A DNA stretch of 64,000 nt from Vibrio marisflavi CECT 7928 (lineage in GTDB: Bacteria > Pseudomonadota > Gammaproteobacteria > Enterobacterales > Vibrionaceae): contig NZ_CAKLDM010000003.1 of assembly GCF_921294215.1 (NCBI RefSeq), positions 62,001-126,000 on the forward strand. Reading direction: 5' to 3'. The notes under the pieces were generated by a model that saw only the letters and a program-made list of their open reading frames with translations, was not told the DNA's origin and made no database searches. Below, in pieces: positions 48,107 to 58,118 of this stretch. The position numbers and the translations under genes were made by a program. Position 1 is the first letter of the stretch; each line of letters starts with the position of its first letter.

Positions 48107-49465
48107 TTACTCTCCTGATGCTTCGGTATTGGGAGAGCTGTATTTCGTCCTAAGCCTTAACCCATACAAATAACCACCGATTCCACCTGCGATATTACCT
48201 AACGCGATCCCTGCAAATAACCCTTCGACCTGATAAAAATAGCTGCCAAGAAATGCGCTTGGCAGAATCACACCAAATAGTCGTATGACGCTACACTGCA
48301 AAGCTTTCATTGGCTGATGGAGTGCGTTTAAGCTAGACACCAGCATCATTACAACTCCCTGAAACCCATAGCTGACAGGTACGATGATCAAATATAACCA
48401 AATCATGTGCTGCACAGATTGATCCTTGGAAAATATGGCAGCTAGTGAAAGGCTTGCAGGTACCAACATTACAAAAATCAGCAGCTGGAATAGAATGGAA
48501 AACCTCATACTGAGCAACATACCAGCAAAGCTTCTATGGGGCTTTTTTGCGCCCAGATTTTGCGCCATAAATGGCGTAAGCGCAGAGGTAAGTGACATCA
48601 GTACGATAATGAGAATTGACTCAATTCTTTGCGCTGCTCCATAGGCGGCGACCGCATCCGTACCATAGGTTGCCAGCACCATCATAATGAGCGCCCCCGA
48701 AATAGGATTCATTGCGTTGGTTATAGCCGCAGGGGTGCCAATTTTTAGTACTTGAGACCAGTCTTGCCAAAGTGTGGCAAAGTGAGGAAAGGTTAATAAC
48801 TGATAGCGCTTTGCTAGGAAATAAATTGAAGGAATTAAAGCGCTTAACCAGCTAATCGCGCTGGCTATAGCGGCACCTTGAATGCCCAGTTTTGGGATTG
48901 GGCCCCAGCCAAAAATCAAAATCGGGTCAAGCAAGCCATTCATGACACCAGCAATGATCATAAATATAGCTGGTGCTTTGGTATCACCCGTAGAGCGGAT
49001 AGCACTATTTCCTGCCATTGGTATCACAAGCAGAGGAATCGTGAGATACCAAATCTGCATGTATTGGTTGATTAGTGGCAAGGTATTCGGTGTTGCTCCA
49101 AGTAACGTAAAGAGCGGATCGATAGTAAAAAAGCCAACAACAGAAACGCAAACTATCAGTACTATCGCTAGCAATATTCCGTGGGTAGATAGTTTAGCAG
49201 CGTCTTCGTGATTGCCTTGGCCAATGAGTCGCCCTAGCGATGTTGATAGGCCTACGCCAATACCCATCGTAATGCAATTGACAGCAAATGTGACTGGAAA
49301 AGTAAAGCTGATCGCGGCCAAAGCTTGTGTGCCAAGCAATGAAATGAAGAAAGTGTCGACTAGGTTGAACATCAGTATCGATACCATGCCGAAAATCATA
49401 GGTATCGTCATTCGCCTTAGCACATTTCTTATAGGGGCAGTCAGTAGGCCGTGTTTATCTTGCAT
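48107..49465 (-). CDS. MATE family efflux transporter
   Basis: The 452-residue protein has about 12 membrane helices in two similar halves. MATE landmarks: PMIFGMVSILMFNLVDTFFI (about 22-41), GIGVGLSTSLGRLIGQGNHE, then GVMNGLLDPILIFG. These exporters use Na+ or H+ to expel cationic drugs and metabolites; the substrate is not deducible. Vibrio genomes usually carry several. It is a single gene between rraA and tpiA. Confidence 0.9.
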   Translation of the reverse strand: MQDKHGLLTAPIRNVLRRMTIPMIFGMVSILMFNLVDTFFISLLGTQALAAISFTFPVTFAVNCITMGIGVGLSTSLGRLIGQGNHEDAAKLSTHGILLAIVLIVCVSVVGFFTIDPLFTLLGATPNTLPLINQYMQIWYLTIPLLVIPMAGNSAIRSTGDTKAPAIFMIIAGVMNGLLDPILIFGWGPIPKLGIQGAAIASAISWLSALIPSIYFLAKRYQLLTFPHFATLWQDWSQVLKIGTPAAITNAMNPISGALIMMVLATYGTDAVAAYGAAQRIESILIIVLMSLTSALTPFMAQNLGAKKPHRSFAGMLLSMRFSILFQLLIFVMLVPASLSLAAIFSKDQSVQHMIWLYLIIVPVSYGFQGVVMMLVSSLNALHQPMKALQCSVIRLFGVILPSAFLGSYFYQVEGLFAGIALGNIAGGIGGYLYGLRLRTKYSSPNTEASGE

Positions 49466-49535
49466 GGAAGGGAGAGTAGTAGCAACAAAGGGCTAGAATA
49501 CTCGATAATTTCAATTGAGACTACGAGAAACAACG

Positions 49536-49562
49536 AAGGCCAGCGAGTTTATCGCTGGCCTT
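49536..49562 (-). terminator. Intrinsic terminator of tpiA
   Basis: AAGGCCAGCGA (49536-49546) and TCGCTGGCCTT (49552-49562) form an 11-pair stem with a five-base loop. The minus-strand tail is CGTTGTTTCT. Confidence 0.8.
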
Positions 49563-49590
49563 CAAAATTACTATCTATGAGTAATAGATA

Positions 49591-50358
49591 TTACTTAGCT
49601 TCAGCTGCTGCTTTAGCGATAGCTGCAAAGCTTTTCGCGTCAAGAGATGCACCGCCAACTAGAGCGCCGTCGATGTCTGGTTGAGCGAAGTAAGATGCTG
49701 CGTTTTCTGGCTTAACAGAACCACCGTATTGGATGATAACTTGTTCAGCAACTGCTGCGTCTTTCTTAGCAATGTGTGCACGGATAGAAGCGTGGATGCG
49801 CTGTGCGTCATCTGCTGTAGCTGCTTTACCAGTACCGATAGCCCAGATTGGTTCGTAAGCGATGATTGCATCGTTTAGTGCTTCTGCGCCGTAAGCGTTG
49901 ATAACTGCGTCGATTTGACGAGCACAAACAGCTTCAGTTTCACCCGCTTCGTTTTGAGCTTCAGATTCACCGATACAGAAAACTGGTGTTAGGCCATTCT
50001 CTTTTAGGAAAGCGAATTTCTTAGCTACAAACTCATCAGATTCGTTGTGGTATTCACGACGCTCAGAGTGGCCGATAATGATGTGAGTTGCACCGAAATC
50101 TTTTAGCATTTCAGGAGACATGTCACCAGTGTACGCACCGCTGTTGTTCACATCAGTGTTTTGTGCACCTAGGATGATTTTGTTGCCGCCTTCTTTGATT
50201 AGACGCTCAGCAAGATCGATATAAAGTGCTGGTGGAGCCACTGCAACGTCAACGCCTGTTACACCTTCAAGCTCTTCATTAAGACCAGTTAGCAGCTCAG
50301 TTACCATTGCTTTGCTGCCATTTAGTTTCCAGTTACCCATCACTACAGGACGACGCAT
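49591..50358 (-). CDS. tpiA: Triosephosphate isomerase
   Basis: TpiA interconverts dihydroxyacetone phosphate and glyceraldehyde 3-phosphate. The 255-residue TIM barrel shows [16 protein letters not shown] with the catalytic Lys, [15 protein letters not shown] with the catalytic His, and [20 protein letters not shown] with the catalytic Glu and loop 6. [13 protein letters not shown] closes the phosphate site. It is monocistronic with its own terminator. Confidence 0.98.
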   Translation of the reverse strand: MRRPVVMGNWKLNGSKAMVTELLTGLNEELEGVTGVDVAVAPPALYIDLAERLIKEGGNKIILGAQNTDVNNSGAYTGDMSPEMLKDFGATHIIIGHSERREYHNESDEFVAKKFAFLKENGLTPVFCIGESEAQNEAGETEAVCARQIDAVINAYGAEALNDAIIAYEPIWAIGTGKAATADDAQRIHASIRAHIAKKDAAVAEQVIIQYGGSVKPENAASYFAQPDIDGALVGGASLDAKSFAAIAKAAAEAK

Positions 50359-50578
50359 AGGAATATCTCCAAATTTATTAATGTAAATAACAATCGTAAT
50401 TGTGAAAGAATATAACAGATATGTATCTGCAGATCATGACTACAATCATGTCTTTTACCATCTTTTCGTTACGCAAACTTACTACTTAGCAAAGCTACGC
50501 TCTAATTTTTCACATTTGTTTTCTGTAATTGAGGCTGTTATACATACAGAACTACTTACGCAAACTGAAGGATGCGGT

Positions 50579-50926
50579 ATGCCAAGCCTCATTTTAGAGT
50601 ATTCAAACTCCGTTGATGAAAGGGTTAATGTGCAAGGATTGCTAGAGGATCTACATAAAGCTGCAATAGACAGTGGTTTATTTGACCAAGCGTCAGTAAA
50701 ATCCAGAGCACTTCGTTATCATACTTGGCTGATAGGAAGCGAAGGGGATAGCCAAGATTTTATCCATATTCGATTTGAATTGTTTTCTGGGCGTAACGAG
50801 GAGCAGAAAAGAGAGCTCTCTCGTCAGCTTATGACTGTATTGCAAGAACAGGCGAGCCAAGTGCACAGTTTGACGATCGATATTCGCGATATAGATAAAT
50901 CCTGCTACCAAAAAGTTCTTAATTAA
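50579..50926 (+). CDS. 5-carboxymethyl-2-hydroxymuconate isomerase family protein
   Basis: From ATG 50579 (GAAGGATG before it) the product has 115 residues and starts with the Pro2 typical of the tautomerase fold (MPSLILEYSNSVDE), the catalytic base in CHMI/HpaF. FIHIRFELFSGRNEEQKREL and SLTIDIRDIDKSCYQK complete the family pattern. CHMI acts in homoprotocatechuate breakdown, but no hpa genes are nearby, so the substrate in this organism is uncertain. An upstream 59-codon extension is not supported. Confidence 0.87.
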   Translation: MPSLILEYSNSVDERVNVQGLLEDLHKAAIDSGLFDQASVKSRALRYHTWLIGSEGDSQDFIHIRFELFSGRNEEQKRELSRQLMTVLQEQASQVHSLTIDIRDIDKSCYQKVLN

Positions 50927-50944
50927 TAACAAGGTACGCGTGTA

Positions 50945-51361
50945 ATGTATCTCAGATATGTACTATTTTCATTTAAAGGTAGGATAAACCGTTCAATATT
51001 CTGGTATTGGAATATTGCCTACTATCTACTAATTGTTTTTGTTGTCGGTATGGCGAGTAAGGCTTTTCCAATGCAAGCCGAGTGGATTTCAGCAATATTT
51101 TTATTGTTAATGCTCTACCCAGATTTAGCCGTAACCGCTAAACGCTGGCAGGATAGAGGTAAATCTAATTGGTGGCTGCTGCTTAATATTCCTGTCATTA
51201 TCGGACGTTTATCAATACCTGCTGCGGGCGTGGCGGCAACTGGTCAGTTTCAGCTTTGGGGCTCGTTACTCGCTCTGATTTGTGGTGCTTGGATTTTAAT
51301 CGAGTGCGGCTTATTGAAAGGTGATGATGCTGAAAACAAGTATGGCCCTGTTCCTATCTAG
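50945..51361 (+). CDS. DUF805 family membrane protein
   Basis: The 138-residue inner-membrane protein has about four helices and the DUF805 signature: FKGRINRSIFWYWNIAYYLL near the start and LAVTAKRWQDRGKSNWWLLL (about 60-79). The tail reads GDDAENKYGPVP, the conserved N-x-YG-P end. The family has no assigned function. It lies 18 bases after the CHMI gene and is probably co-transcribed. Confidence 0.87.
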   Translation: MYLRYVLFSFKGRINRSIFWYWNIAYYLLIVFVVGMASKAFPMQAEWISAIFLLLMLYPDLAVTAKRWQDRGKSNWWLLLNIPVIIGRLSIPAAGVAATGQFQLWGSLLALICGAWILIECGLLKGDDAENKYGPVPI

Positions 51362-51369
51362 TACTGCTG

Positions 51370-51397
51370 GTTACGTAAGTTGAATTACTTACGTAAC
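51370..51397. terminator. Hairpin between the DUF805 gene and coaA
   Basis: GTTACGTAAGT (51370-51380) and ACTTACGTAAC (51387-51397) form a perfect 11-pair stem overlapping the coaA stop codon. T tracts are short, so it may act as a weak bidirectional terminator. Confidence 0.5.
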
Positions 51398-52308
51398 AAA
51401 ATTTCTTCTACCGTGTGGTTAGTGCCTTTTTTGAGGATCAGCTGAGCCCGTTCTCTAGTAGGCAATATATTTTGATCGAGGTTGATGCCATTAATGGAGC
51501 TCCATATATTTTGTGCTTCGTTGATGGCCTCTTGCTCTGAAAGAAGAGTGTAATGGCTGAAATAAGAACCCGGCCGAGTAAAGGCACCCTGCCTGAACTT
51601 TAAGAATCGTTCAACATACCATTTTTCAATCAATGGTGTTTCTGCATCGACGAAAATGGAAAAGTCGAGGAAGTCCGAAATAAACACTCGATGTGGGTCG
51701 TGGGGGTAGTCCATTCCACTTTGTAGAACGTTTAGTCCTTCAATGATCAGCACATCTGGCAGATCAACCACCTTTTTCTCGTCGGTAATGTCATAAGTAA
51801 TGTGGGAATAAATTGGCGCGGCAACATGGCGTTTGCATGCTTTCACATCTGAAACAAATTGAACCAGCTTTTTCATGTCGTAGGACTCAGGAAAGCCCTT
51901 GCGCTTCATAATGCCACGTTCGTTCAAAATGTTGTTTGGATGAATAAAGCCATCAGTAGTGACTAATTCTACTTTTGGGTGATTATCCCAACGAGCAAGC
52001 AGCGCTTCCAAAATTCTAGCGGTGGTACTTTTTCCCACAGCGACACTGCCCGCGATACCAATAATGAACGGTGGGGCTTTTTCTTTACTGTCTAGGAAAT
52101 TATGCAGAACATTGTTTCGACTTTGTCTGGCCGCTATATAAAGGTTGAGTAGCCTAGCCAGTGGCAGGTAAATCTCAACAGCCTCAGACATAGATAGGTT
52201 TTCATTGATCCCTTGTAACTCTAACAGGTCTTCTTCAGACAACGTCATTGGTACCGATTTACGTAGCTCGGCCCACTTTGCACGATCAAAAGACATGTAC
52301 GGACTCAT
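51385..52308 (-). CDS. coaA: Type I pantothenate kinase
   Basis: CoaA phosphorylates pantothenate, the regulated first step of coenzyme A synthesis. From ATG 52308 it has 307 residues; a TTG nine codons upstream would give a length like E. coli CoaA (316) and cannot be excluded. The P-loop is [20 protein letters not shown] (about 85-104). [19 protein letters not shown] and [20 protein letters not shown] are typical. It lies upstream of, and divergent from, the tRNA-tufB operon, matching the E. coli coaA-thrU order. Confidence 0.96.
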   Translation of the reverse strand: MSPYMSFDRAKWAELRKSVPMTLSEEDLLELQGINENLSMSEAVEIYLPLARLLNLYIAARQSRNNVLHNFLDSKEKAPPFIIGIAGSVAVGKSTTARILEALLARWDNHPKVELVTTDGFIHPNNILNERGIMKRKGFPESYDMKKLVQFVSDVKACKRHVAAPIYSHITYDITDEKKVVDLPDVLIIEGLNVLQSGMDYPHDPHRVFISDFLDFSIFVDAETPLIEKWYVERFLKFRQGAFTRPGSYFSHYTLLSEQEAINEAQNIWSSINGINLDQNILPTRERAQLILKKGTNHTVEEILLRK

Positions 52309-52473
52309 AAGACACTCAACACCTATTGAAAACAATGAGCAGCGACAATACAGGATGCGCTCGATAAAGCAAATGGTAATCCGAGTTTACTAAAGTAAAA
52401 AGCTAATTATTGGACGAAAATGCATCAATTGAATCAAAAAATAATAAAATCGAGCTTTTTTTGAATTTTACTA

Positions 52474-52509
52474 TTGCAAGCGAGAAAATCATTCAATAGA
52501 ATGCGCACC
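52474..52509 (+). promoter_or_regulatory. Promoter of the tRNA-tufB operon
   Basis: TTGCAA (52474-52479), a 17-base spacer and TAGAAT (52497-52502) form a good sigma70 promoter. The following GCGCACC is a GC-rich discriminator, the mark of stringently controlled stable-RNA promoters. Start would be about 52509, leaving a very short leader before the first tRNA. Upstream is AT-rich, fitting an UP element and Fis binding. Confidence 0.8.
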
Positions 52510-52515
52510 ACTTAC

Positions 52516-52591
<76 letters not shown>

Positions 52592-52638
52592 TTTTCTCTT
52601 GTGTGTCTGTAAGCACCTAGAAAGTGGCGAAAAATTTT

Positions 52639-52723
<85 letters not shown>

Positions 52724-52758
52724 TATTCTTAAGGAAATAGCTCTCAGAGTTACGTGTT

Positions 52759-52833
<75 letters not shown>

Positions 52834-52846
52834 CCTCATTTTGAGT

Positions 52847-52922
52847 GCTGATATAGCTCAGTCGGTAGAGCGCACCCTTGGTAAGGGTGAGGTCCCCAGT
52901 TCAAATCTGGGTATCAGCACCA
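52847..52922 (+). tRNA. thrT: tRNA-Thr (anticodon GGT)
   Basis: A 76-base tRNA with CCA encoded. The acceptor GCTGATA pairs with TATCAGC; the anticodon loop TTGGTAA reads ACC and ACU; the T-arm contains GTTCAAATC. Fourth in the cluster; tufB starts about 105 bases later, so the tRNAs and the tuf mRNA share a transcript. Confidence 0.97.
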
Positions 52923-53026
52923 GCTCTAAGCGATGAAGCTTTCCTTTTGATATATACTTTATTACCAAACTATTTTGGTTGCGTGGTCATTCAAGCCACC
53001 TTAATCCGTACCTAGAGGGACAACTC

Positions 53027-54211
53027 ATGTCTAAAGAAAAATTTGAACGTACGAAACCGCACGTAAACGTTGGTACTATCGGCCACGTTGACCACGGTAA
53101 AACAACTCTAACTGCTGCAATCTGTACTACTTTGTCAAAAGTATACGGCGGTGAAGCGAAAGACTTCGCATCAATCGATAACGCTCCAGAAGAGCGTGAG
53201 CGCGGTATCACAATCGCAACATCTCACGTAGAGTACGACACTCCAACTCGTCACTACGCACACGTAGACTGCCCAGGACACGCGGATTATGTTAAAAACA
53301 TGATCACAGGTGCTGCGCAAATGGACGGTGGTATCCTAGTTGTTGCTGCGACAGATGGCCCAATGCCACAAACTCGTGAGCACATCCTACTAGGCCGTCA
53401 GGTTGGTATCCCATACATCATCGTATTCATGAACAAATGTGACATGGTTGATGATGAAGAGCTTCTAGAGCTAGTAGAAATGGAAGTTCGTGAACTTCTA
53501 TCTGAGTACGAATTCCCAGGTGATGACCTACCAGTAATCCAAGGTTCAGCTCTTGGCGCACTAAACGGCGAGAAGCAATGGGAAGATAAGATCGTTGAGC
53601 TTGCAGAAGCACTAGATTCTTACATCCCAGAGCCAGAGCGTGCAATTGACCAACCATTCCTACTACCGATTGAAGACGTATTCTCAATCCAAGGTCGTGG
53701 TACAGTTGTAACTGGTCGTATCGAGCGCGGTATCCTAACAGTAGGTGACGAAGTAGCAATCGTAGGTATCAAAGAGACTACAACTACTACTTGTACTGGT
53801 GTTGAGATGTTCCGTAAGCTTCTAGACGAAGGTCGTGCGGGTGAGAACGTTGGTGCACTTCTACGTGGTACTAAGCGTGACGAAGTTGAGCGTGGTCAAG
53901 TACTAGCGGCTCCAGGTTCAATCACTCCACACACTAAGTTTGAGTCTGAAGTATACGTACTATCTAAAGATGAAGGTGGCCGTCATACTCCATTCTTCAA
54001 AGGCTACCGTCCACAGTTCTACTTCCGTACAACTGACGTAACAGGTAACATCGAGCTACCTGAAGGCGTAGAAATGGTAATGCCAGGTGATAACATCCAA
54101 ATGACAGTAGAGTTGATCGCACCAATCGCGATGGACGAAGGTCTACGTTTCGCAATCCGCGAAGGTGGCCGTACTGTAGGTGCTGGTGTTGTTGCGAAAA
54201 TCTTTGATTAA
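53027..54211 (+). CDS. tufB: Translation elongation factor Tu
   Basis: EF-Tu delivers aminoacyl-tRNA to the ribosome as a GTP complex. ATG 53027, behind AGAGGGA, gives 394 residues. GTPase motifs: [20 protein letters not shown] (P-loop), [16 protein letters not shown] (G3) and [10 protein letters not shown] (G4). Codon use is strongly biased (CGT for Arg, CTA for Leu, AAC for Asn), as expected for the most abundant cell protein. The tRNAs upstream identify it as the tufB locus; a second copy would lie outside the window. Confidence 0.98.
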   Translation: MSKEKFERTKPHVNVGTIGHVDHGKTTLTAAICTTLSKVYGGEAKDFASIDNAPEERERGITIATSHVEYDTPTRHYAHVDCPGHADYVKNMITGAAQMDGGILVVAATDGPMPQTREHILLGRQVGIPYIIVFMNKCDMVDDEELLELVEMEVRELLSEYEFPGDDLPVIQGSALGALNGEKQWEDKIVELAEALDSYIPEPERAIDQPFLLPIEDVFSIQGRGTVVTGRIERGILTVGDEVAIVGIKETTTTTCTGVEMFRKLLDEGRAGENVGALLRGTKRDEVERGQVLAAPGSITPHTKFESEVYVLSKDEGGRHTPFFKGYRPQFYFRTTDVTGNIELPEGVEMVMPGDNIQMTVELIAPIAMDEGLRFAIREGGRTVGAGVVAKIFD

Positions 54212-54230
54212 GATTTGACTAAACACTAGT

Positions 54231-54258
54231 AAAAAGGGCATCATTTGATGCCCTTTTT
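54231..54258 (+). terminator. Intrinsic terminator of tufB
   Basis: AAAAAGGGCATCA (54231-54243) and TGATGCCCTTTTT (54246-54258) form a long stem with a minimal loop and a T run. It ends the tRNA-tufB unit before secE. Confidence 0.92.
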
Positions 54259-54456
54259 CTGCGCTGTACAAAAGAACGCTCTGAATTAACTTTCAGAATT
54301 GTTCTTAAGCAAAGAATTTTACGTTTAAGATGATAGTCTTATGCGTTTAACGGTCACAATGTTACTGAATTTAGCAATCTTGTGACGTAAAGGAAGTTAT
54401 CCCTGCGCATGCGGGGTAGTTGTCGTATATATTAAGACTTATCACAGGTTGGTTTT

Positions 54457-54837
54457 ATGAAAGCAAATAATGCGGAAACTCCTGAGAGCTCAAGCGCAGT
54501 TGATACAATCAAATGGATTGTTGTATTCGTTTTGCTTGCTGCCGCAGTTGTAGGAAATTACCTGTATGGTGACATGTCTGTAGCAATTCGCGCTGCGGGT
54601 GTGGTTGTCGTTATTGCAGCCGCATTAGGTGTTGCTGCAACAACGTCAAAAGGTAAAGTAGCGATCAGTTTTGCTCGCGAAGCCCGTATGGAAATTCGCA
54701 AAGTTGTTTGGCCAACTCGCCAAGAAACGATGCAAACGACGTTGATCGTTTTAGCTGTAAGTATTGTAATGGCTCTTGCGCTTTGGGGCATTGACGGCAT
54801 CATGGTTCGTCTTGTTTCTTTCGCAACAGGAGTTTGA
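54457..54837 (+). CDS. secE: Preprotein translocase subunit SecE
   Basis: SecE clamps SecY in the protein-export channel. The 126 residues have three membrane helices (about 19-37, 42-60, 95-120) as in E. coli. The conserved cytoplasmic amphipathic region and third helix read [20 protein letters not shown] (about 70-89). nusG starts 12 bases later. About 245 bases precede it after the tufB terminator; the secE promoter there is not clear, though CCCTGCGCATGCGGGG at 54401-54416 may fold in the leader. Confidence 0.96.
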   Translation: MKANNAETPESSSAVDTIKWIVVFVLLAAAVVGNYLYGDMSVAIRAAGVVVVIAAALGVAATTSKGKVAISFAREARMEIRKVVWPTRQETMQTTLIVLAVSIVMALALWGIDGIMVRLVSFATGV

Positions 54838-54849
54838 GGGTTCTAATTC

Positions 54850-55398
54850 ATGAGTGAAGCTCCAAAAAAACGTTGGTATGTAGTTCAAGCATTTTCTGGC
54901 TTTGAAGGTCGTGTGGCTCAATCGCTACGTGAGCATATTAAAATGCACAACATGGAAGAACTATTTGGCGAAGTGCTAGTACCTACTGAAGAAGTAGTTG
55001 AAATGCGTGCGGGACAACGTCGCAAAAGCGAACGTAAGTTTTTCCCAGGTTACGTATTAGTACAAATGATTATGAACGACGAATCATGGCACTTAGTTCG
55101 TAGTATTCCTCGTGTAATGGGCTTCATTGGTGGTACCTCTGATCGTCCAGCACCGATTACGGATAAAGAAGCTGACGCTATCTTGAATCGTCTAGAGAAA
55201 GCAAGTGAAGCACCACGTCCTAAAACTATGTTTGAGGCGGGTGAAGTGGTTCGTGTTAACGAAGGCCCATTTGCTGACTTCAACGGTACTGTCGAAGAAG
55301 TGGATTATGAGAAGAGCCGCTTAAAGGTATCTGTTTCTATCTTCGGCCGTGCGACTCCAGTCGAGCTCGAATTTGGTCAGGTTGAAAAACTTGATTAA
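54850..55398 (+). CDS. nusG: Transcription termination/antitermination factor NusG
   Basis: NusG binds RNA polymerase, suppresses pausing, and links it to Rho or to ribosomal S10. The 182 residues have an NGN domain ([40 protein letters not shown]) and a C-terminal KOW domain ([20 protein letters not shown], about 128-147). It pairs with secE in the classical operon and ends in a GC-rich hairpin overlapping the rplK promoter. Confidence 0.98.
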   Translation: MSEAPKKRWYVVQAFSGFEGRVAQSLREHIKMHNMEELFGEVLVPTEEVVEMRAGQRRKSERKFFPGYVLVQMIMNDESWHLVRSIPRVMGFIGGTSDRPAPITDKEADAILNRLEKASEAPRPKTMFEAGEVVRVNEGPFADFNGTVEEVDYEKSRLKVSVSIFGRATPVELEFGQVEKLD

Positions 55399-55416
55399 AA
55401 AAACATCTTTTTAGGC

Positions 55417-55458
55417 TTGTGTAAGGCGCGAAATCTGATTATAATTTCGCGCCTTTTT
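55417..55458 (+). promoter_or_regulatory. Combined nusG terminator hairpin and rplK promoter
   Basis: AAGGCGCGAAAT (55423-55434) and ATTTCGCGCCTT (55444-55455) form a 12-pair stem followed by TTT, a good terminator for secE-nusG. In the same bases TTGTGT (55417-55422), a 17-base spacer and TATAAT (55440-55445) make a strong sigma70 promoter with a discriminator (TTCGCGCC) rich in GC. Transcripts starting here begin inside the right arm and cannot form the hairpin. Confidence 0.8.
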
Positions 55459-55529
55459 ACAGGTCTTAATGACAAACCGGGGAGCTGATCCGAGCGATTG
55501 GCGATTGAACCCAAAACTTAGGAATAATC

Positions 55530-55958
55530 ATGGCTAAGAAAGTTGAAGCTTATATCAAGCTGCAAGTTGCTGCTGGTATGGCAAACCCAAGTCCACCAGT
55601 TGGTCCTGCTCTAGGTCAACACGGTGTTAACATCATGGAATTCTGTAAAGCGTTCAACGCAAAAACAGAATCAGTAGAGAAAGGTCTACCAACTCCAGTT
55701 GTTATCACTGTATACAACGACCGTTCTTTCACATTCGTTACTAAAACTCCACCTGCTGCTGTTCTTCTTAAGAAAGCTGCTGGCGTTAAGTCTGGCTCTG
55801 GCCGTCCTAACACTGAAAAAGTGGGTACAGTTACTGACGCACAACTTCAGGAAATCGCAGAAACTAAAGCTGCTGATATGACTGGTGCTGACGTTGAAGC
55901 GATGAAGCGTTCTATTGCGGGTACTGCTCGTTCAATGGGCCTAGTGGTAGAGGGTTAA
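55530..55958 (+). CDS. rplK: 50S ribosomal protein L11
   Basis: L11 forms the GTPase-associated centre and triggers RelA-dependent stringent signalling. The 142 residues start [20 protein letters not shown] and include the proline-rich hinge [20 protein letters not shown] and the RNA-binding C-terminus [20 protein letters not shown]. It is the substrate of PrmA, encoded at 12.8 kb. rplA starts four bases after its stop. The leader is where L1 feedback acts in E. coli. Confidence 0.98.
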   Translation: MAKKVEAYIKLQVAAGMANPSPPVGPALGQHGVNIMEFCKAFNAKTESVEKGLPTPVVITVYNDRSFTFVTKTPPAAVLLKKAAGVKSGSGRPNTEKVGTVTDAQLQEIAETKAADMTGADVEAMKRSIAGTARSMGLVVEG

Positions 55959-55962
55959 TATC

Positions 55963-56667
55963 ATGGCAAAACTAACTAAGCGCATGCGCGTAATCCGCGA
56001 AAAAGTTGACGTAACTAAAGAATACGAAATCAACGAAGCTGTTGCTCTTCTTCAAGAACTAGCAACTGCAAAATTCGTTGAGTCTGTAGACGTTGCTGTA
56101 AACCTAGGTATCGATGCACGTAAATCTGACCAAAACGTTCGTGGTGCAACTGTACTACCACACGGTACTGGTCGTGAAATCCGCGTTGCAGTATTCACTC
56201 AAGGTGCTAACGCTGAAGCAGCTAAAGAAGCTGGTGCAGATATCGTTGGTATGGAAGATCTTGCTGAGCAAGTGAAGAAGGGTGAAATGAACTTCGACGT
56301 TGTTGTTGCTTCTCCAGATGCAATGCGCGTTGTAGGTCAACTAGGTACTATCCTTGGTCCACGTGGTCTAATGCCAAACCCTAAAGTTGGTACTGTAACT
56401 CCTAACGTTGCTGAAGCAGTTAAAAACGCTAAAGCTGGTCAGGTTCGTTACCGTAACGACAAGAACGGCATCGTTCACACGACTATCGGTAAAGCAAACT
56501 TCTCTGCAGAGCAAATTAAAGAGAACTTAGAAACTCTTCTTATCGCTCTTAAGAAAGCTAAGCCGTCTTCAGCGAAAGGTACTTTCCTGAAGAAAATCAG
56601 CATCTCTACTACAATGGGTGCTGGTGTTAGTGTTGATCAGGCTAGCCTGAACACACAACAAGCATAA
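55963..56667 (+). CDS. rplA: 50S ribosomal protein L1
   Basis: L1 shapes the stalk that moves E-site tRNA and represses translation of its own rplKA message. The 234 residues include the signature [20 protein letters not shown] (about 125-144), plus [20 protein letters not shown]. The start [20 protein letters not shown] is standard. It is tightly coupled to rplK. Confidence 0.98.
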   Translation: MAKLTKRMRVIREKVDVTKEYEINEAVALLQELATAKFVESVDVAVNLGIDARKSDQNVRGATVLPHGTGREIRVAVFTQGANAEAAKEAGADIVGMEDLAEQVKKGEMNFDVVVASPDAMRVVGQLGTILGPRGLMPNPKVGTVTPNVAEAVKNAKAGQVRYRNDKNGIVHTTIGKANFSAEQIKENLETLLIALKKAKPSSAKGTFLKKISISTTMGAGVSVDQASLNTQQA

Positions 56668-56670
56668 TAT

Positions 56671-56709
56671 TTGCTTAGGCGCGGAATTAGTGTATAATCC
56701 CGCGCCTAA
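56671..56709 (+). promoter_or_regulatory. rplJ promoter embedded in a GC-rich palindrome
   Basis: TTGCTT (56671-56676), a 16-base spacer and TATAAT (56693-56698) form a likely rplJL promoter. The palindrome TTAGGCGCGG (56675-56684) and CCGCGCCTAA (56700-56709) encloses the -10 box, and CCCGCGCC forms a GC-rich discriminator. The layout echoes the rplK promoter 1.2 kb upstream. Confidence 0.7.
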
Positions 56710-56961
56710 TATTTGTGGTTGGGGCTGAATTGAGTTCACTTGAACAATAGACAGTCTCCGTCCTAGACCGTAGGTGCAAAAGTCTTAATTTTAGGTTTTT
56801 TTGCTTAATTATCCTACGTAGATGGTGCCCGAACTGACAGAAAGCTCGATTAATGTGGTTTCACTATTAAATCGTTATCTTTCTTCTGGGAATGCACCTC
56901 AATAACTCTCACTGTTGTGATAATAGTGAGTGGTGTAACGACAACCAGGAGTAAATCCAAG
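56710..56961 (+). ncRNA. rplJL leader (L10-leader-type autoregulatory RNA)
   Basis: A 250-base untranslated leader precedes rplJ. In E. coli and relatives such a leader binds the L10-L7/L12 complex and blocks translation. Complementary segments are visible, such as CCTAGACCGTAGG near 56763-56775 and CCTACGTAGATGG near 56813-56825, and CTCACT (56908-56913) with AGTGAG (56926-56931) nearer the ATG. I have not folded it; the assignment rests on position, length and family knowledge. Confidence 0.65.
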
Positions 56962-57456
56962 ATGGCTTTAAATCTTCAAGACAAAAAAGCAATTGTTGCT
57001 GAAGTCAACGAAGCAGCCAGTGGTGCACTTTCTGCAGTTGTAGCTGACTCTCGTGGCGTTGAAGTAGGCGCGATGACTTCTCTACGTAAACAAGCTCGTG
57101 AAGCGGGTGTTTACGTGAAAGTTGTTCGTAACACTTTGGCACGTCGTGCGGTTCAGGGTACAGACTATGAGTGTCTAGCTGACACTTTCACTGGTCCTAC
57201 TCTAATCGCATTCTCTAACGAGCACCCAGGTGCTGCAGCGCGTCTTTTCAAAGACTTCGCTAAAGAGAATGACGACTTCGAGATCAAAGCTGCTGCATTT
57301 GAAGGCGCAGTTACTGACGCTGAAGTACTAGCGACTCTACCAACTTACGACGAAGCTATTGCACGCCTAATGATGTGCATGAAAGAAGCTTCAGCTGGCA
57401 AGCTGGCACGTACTATCGCTGCTATTCGCGATCAAAAGCAAGAAGCAGCGGCGTAA
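56962..57456 (+). CDS. rplJ: 50S ribosomal protein L10
   Basis: L10 anchors L7/L12 dimers to the large subunit. ATG 56962, behind AGGAG, gives 164 residues; an upstream GTG-type extension lies in the regulatory leader. [40 protein letters not shown] and the C-terminal helix [20 protein letters not shown] that binds L12 are present. rplL follows 57 bases later. Confidence 0.97.
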   Translation: MALNLQDKKAIVAEVNEAASGALSAVVADSRGVEVGAMTSLRKQAREAGVYVKVVRNTLARRAVQGTDYECLADTFTGPTLIAFSNEHPGAAARLFKDFAKENDDFEIKAAAFEGAVTDAEVLATLPTYDEAIARLMMCMKEASAGKLARTIAAIRDQKQEAAA

Positions 57457-57513
57457 GCCTTGCTTTTTACTGGTTGCAAAATAAACTTATTGTTGACTTA
57501 AAAGAGAATTGTT

Positions 57514-57882
57514 ATGTCTATTACTAACGAGCAAATCCTAGACGCAGTTGCAGAAATGTCTGTAATGCAAGTTGTTGAACTAATTGAAGCAATGGAAGAA
57601 AAATTCGGCGTATCTGCTGCTGCTGCTGTTGTAGCTGGCGGTGCTGGTGCAGGCGAAGCTGCTGCTGAGCAAACTGAATTTGACGTAATCCTAACTGCTG
57701 CTGGCGGTAACAAAGTACAAGTTATCAAAGCAGTACGTGGTGCTACAGGTCTAGGCCTTAAAGAAGCTAAAGCTCTAGTTGACGGCGCTCCATCACCTCT
57801 TAAAGAAGGTATCGAGAAAGCTGAAGCTGAAGCTCTTAAAGCTCAACTAGAAGAGGCTGGTGCTTCTGTTGAAGTTAAATAA
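57514..57882 (+). CDS. rplL: 50S ribosomal protein L7/L12
   Basis: L7/L12 is the mobile stalk protein that recruits translational GTPases, present in several copies per ribosome. The 122 residues have the N-terminal dimer domain ([20 protein letters not shown]), an Ala/Gly-rich hinge (about 35-52) and the factor-binding C-terminus [20 protein letters not shown]. An attenuator hairpin follows. Confidence 0.98.
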   Translation: MSITNEQILDAVAEMSVMQVVELIEAMEEKFGVSAAAAVVAGGAGAGEAAAEQTEFDVILTAAGGNKVQVIKAVRGATGLGLKEAKALVDGAPSPLKEGIEKAEAEALKAQLEEAGASVEVK

Positions 57883-57914
57883 TTATTATTTAATTTCATA
57901 GCCGTAAGGCTAAT

Positions 57915-57945
57915 GGCTGGTGGTTTACTAACCACCGGCCTTTTT
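57915..57945 (+). terminator. rplL-rpoB attenuator
   Basis: GGCTGGTGGTT (57915-57925) pairs, with a G-U pair, with AACCACCGGCC (57930-57940), followed by TTTTT. E. coli has a partial terminator at this place that sets the ratio of ribosomal protein to RNA polymerase. The rest of the 236-base gap to rpoB has no gene. Confidence 0.88.
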
Positions 57946-58118
57946 GCGCTGTAGGGTATAGGCGAATTTTCCCGCTGTTTAAGCGTCTGTACTCGTGCAA
58001 AATACGTTATTTCTCACAAGGAATGTAACGTTACTACAGTAAACAGCTGTTAGTCACTGCCCCATTTTTTAAATGCATTGGGTAGTTTGGGTCACTTATC
58101 AGCGAGCTGAGGAACCCC

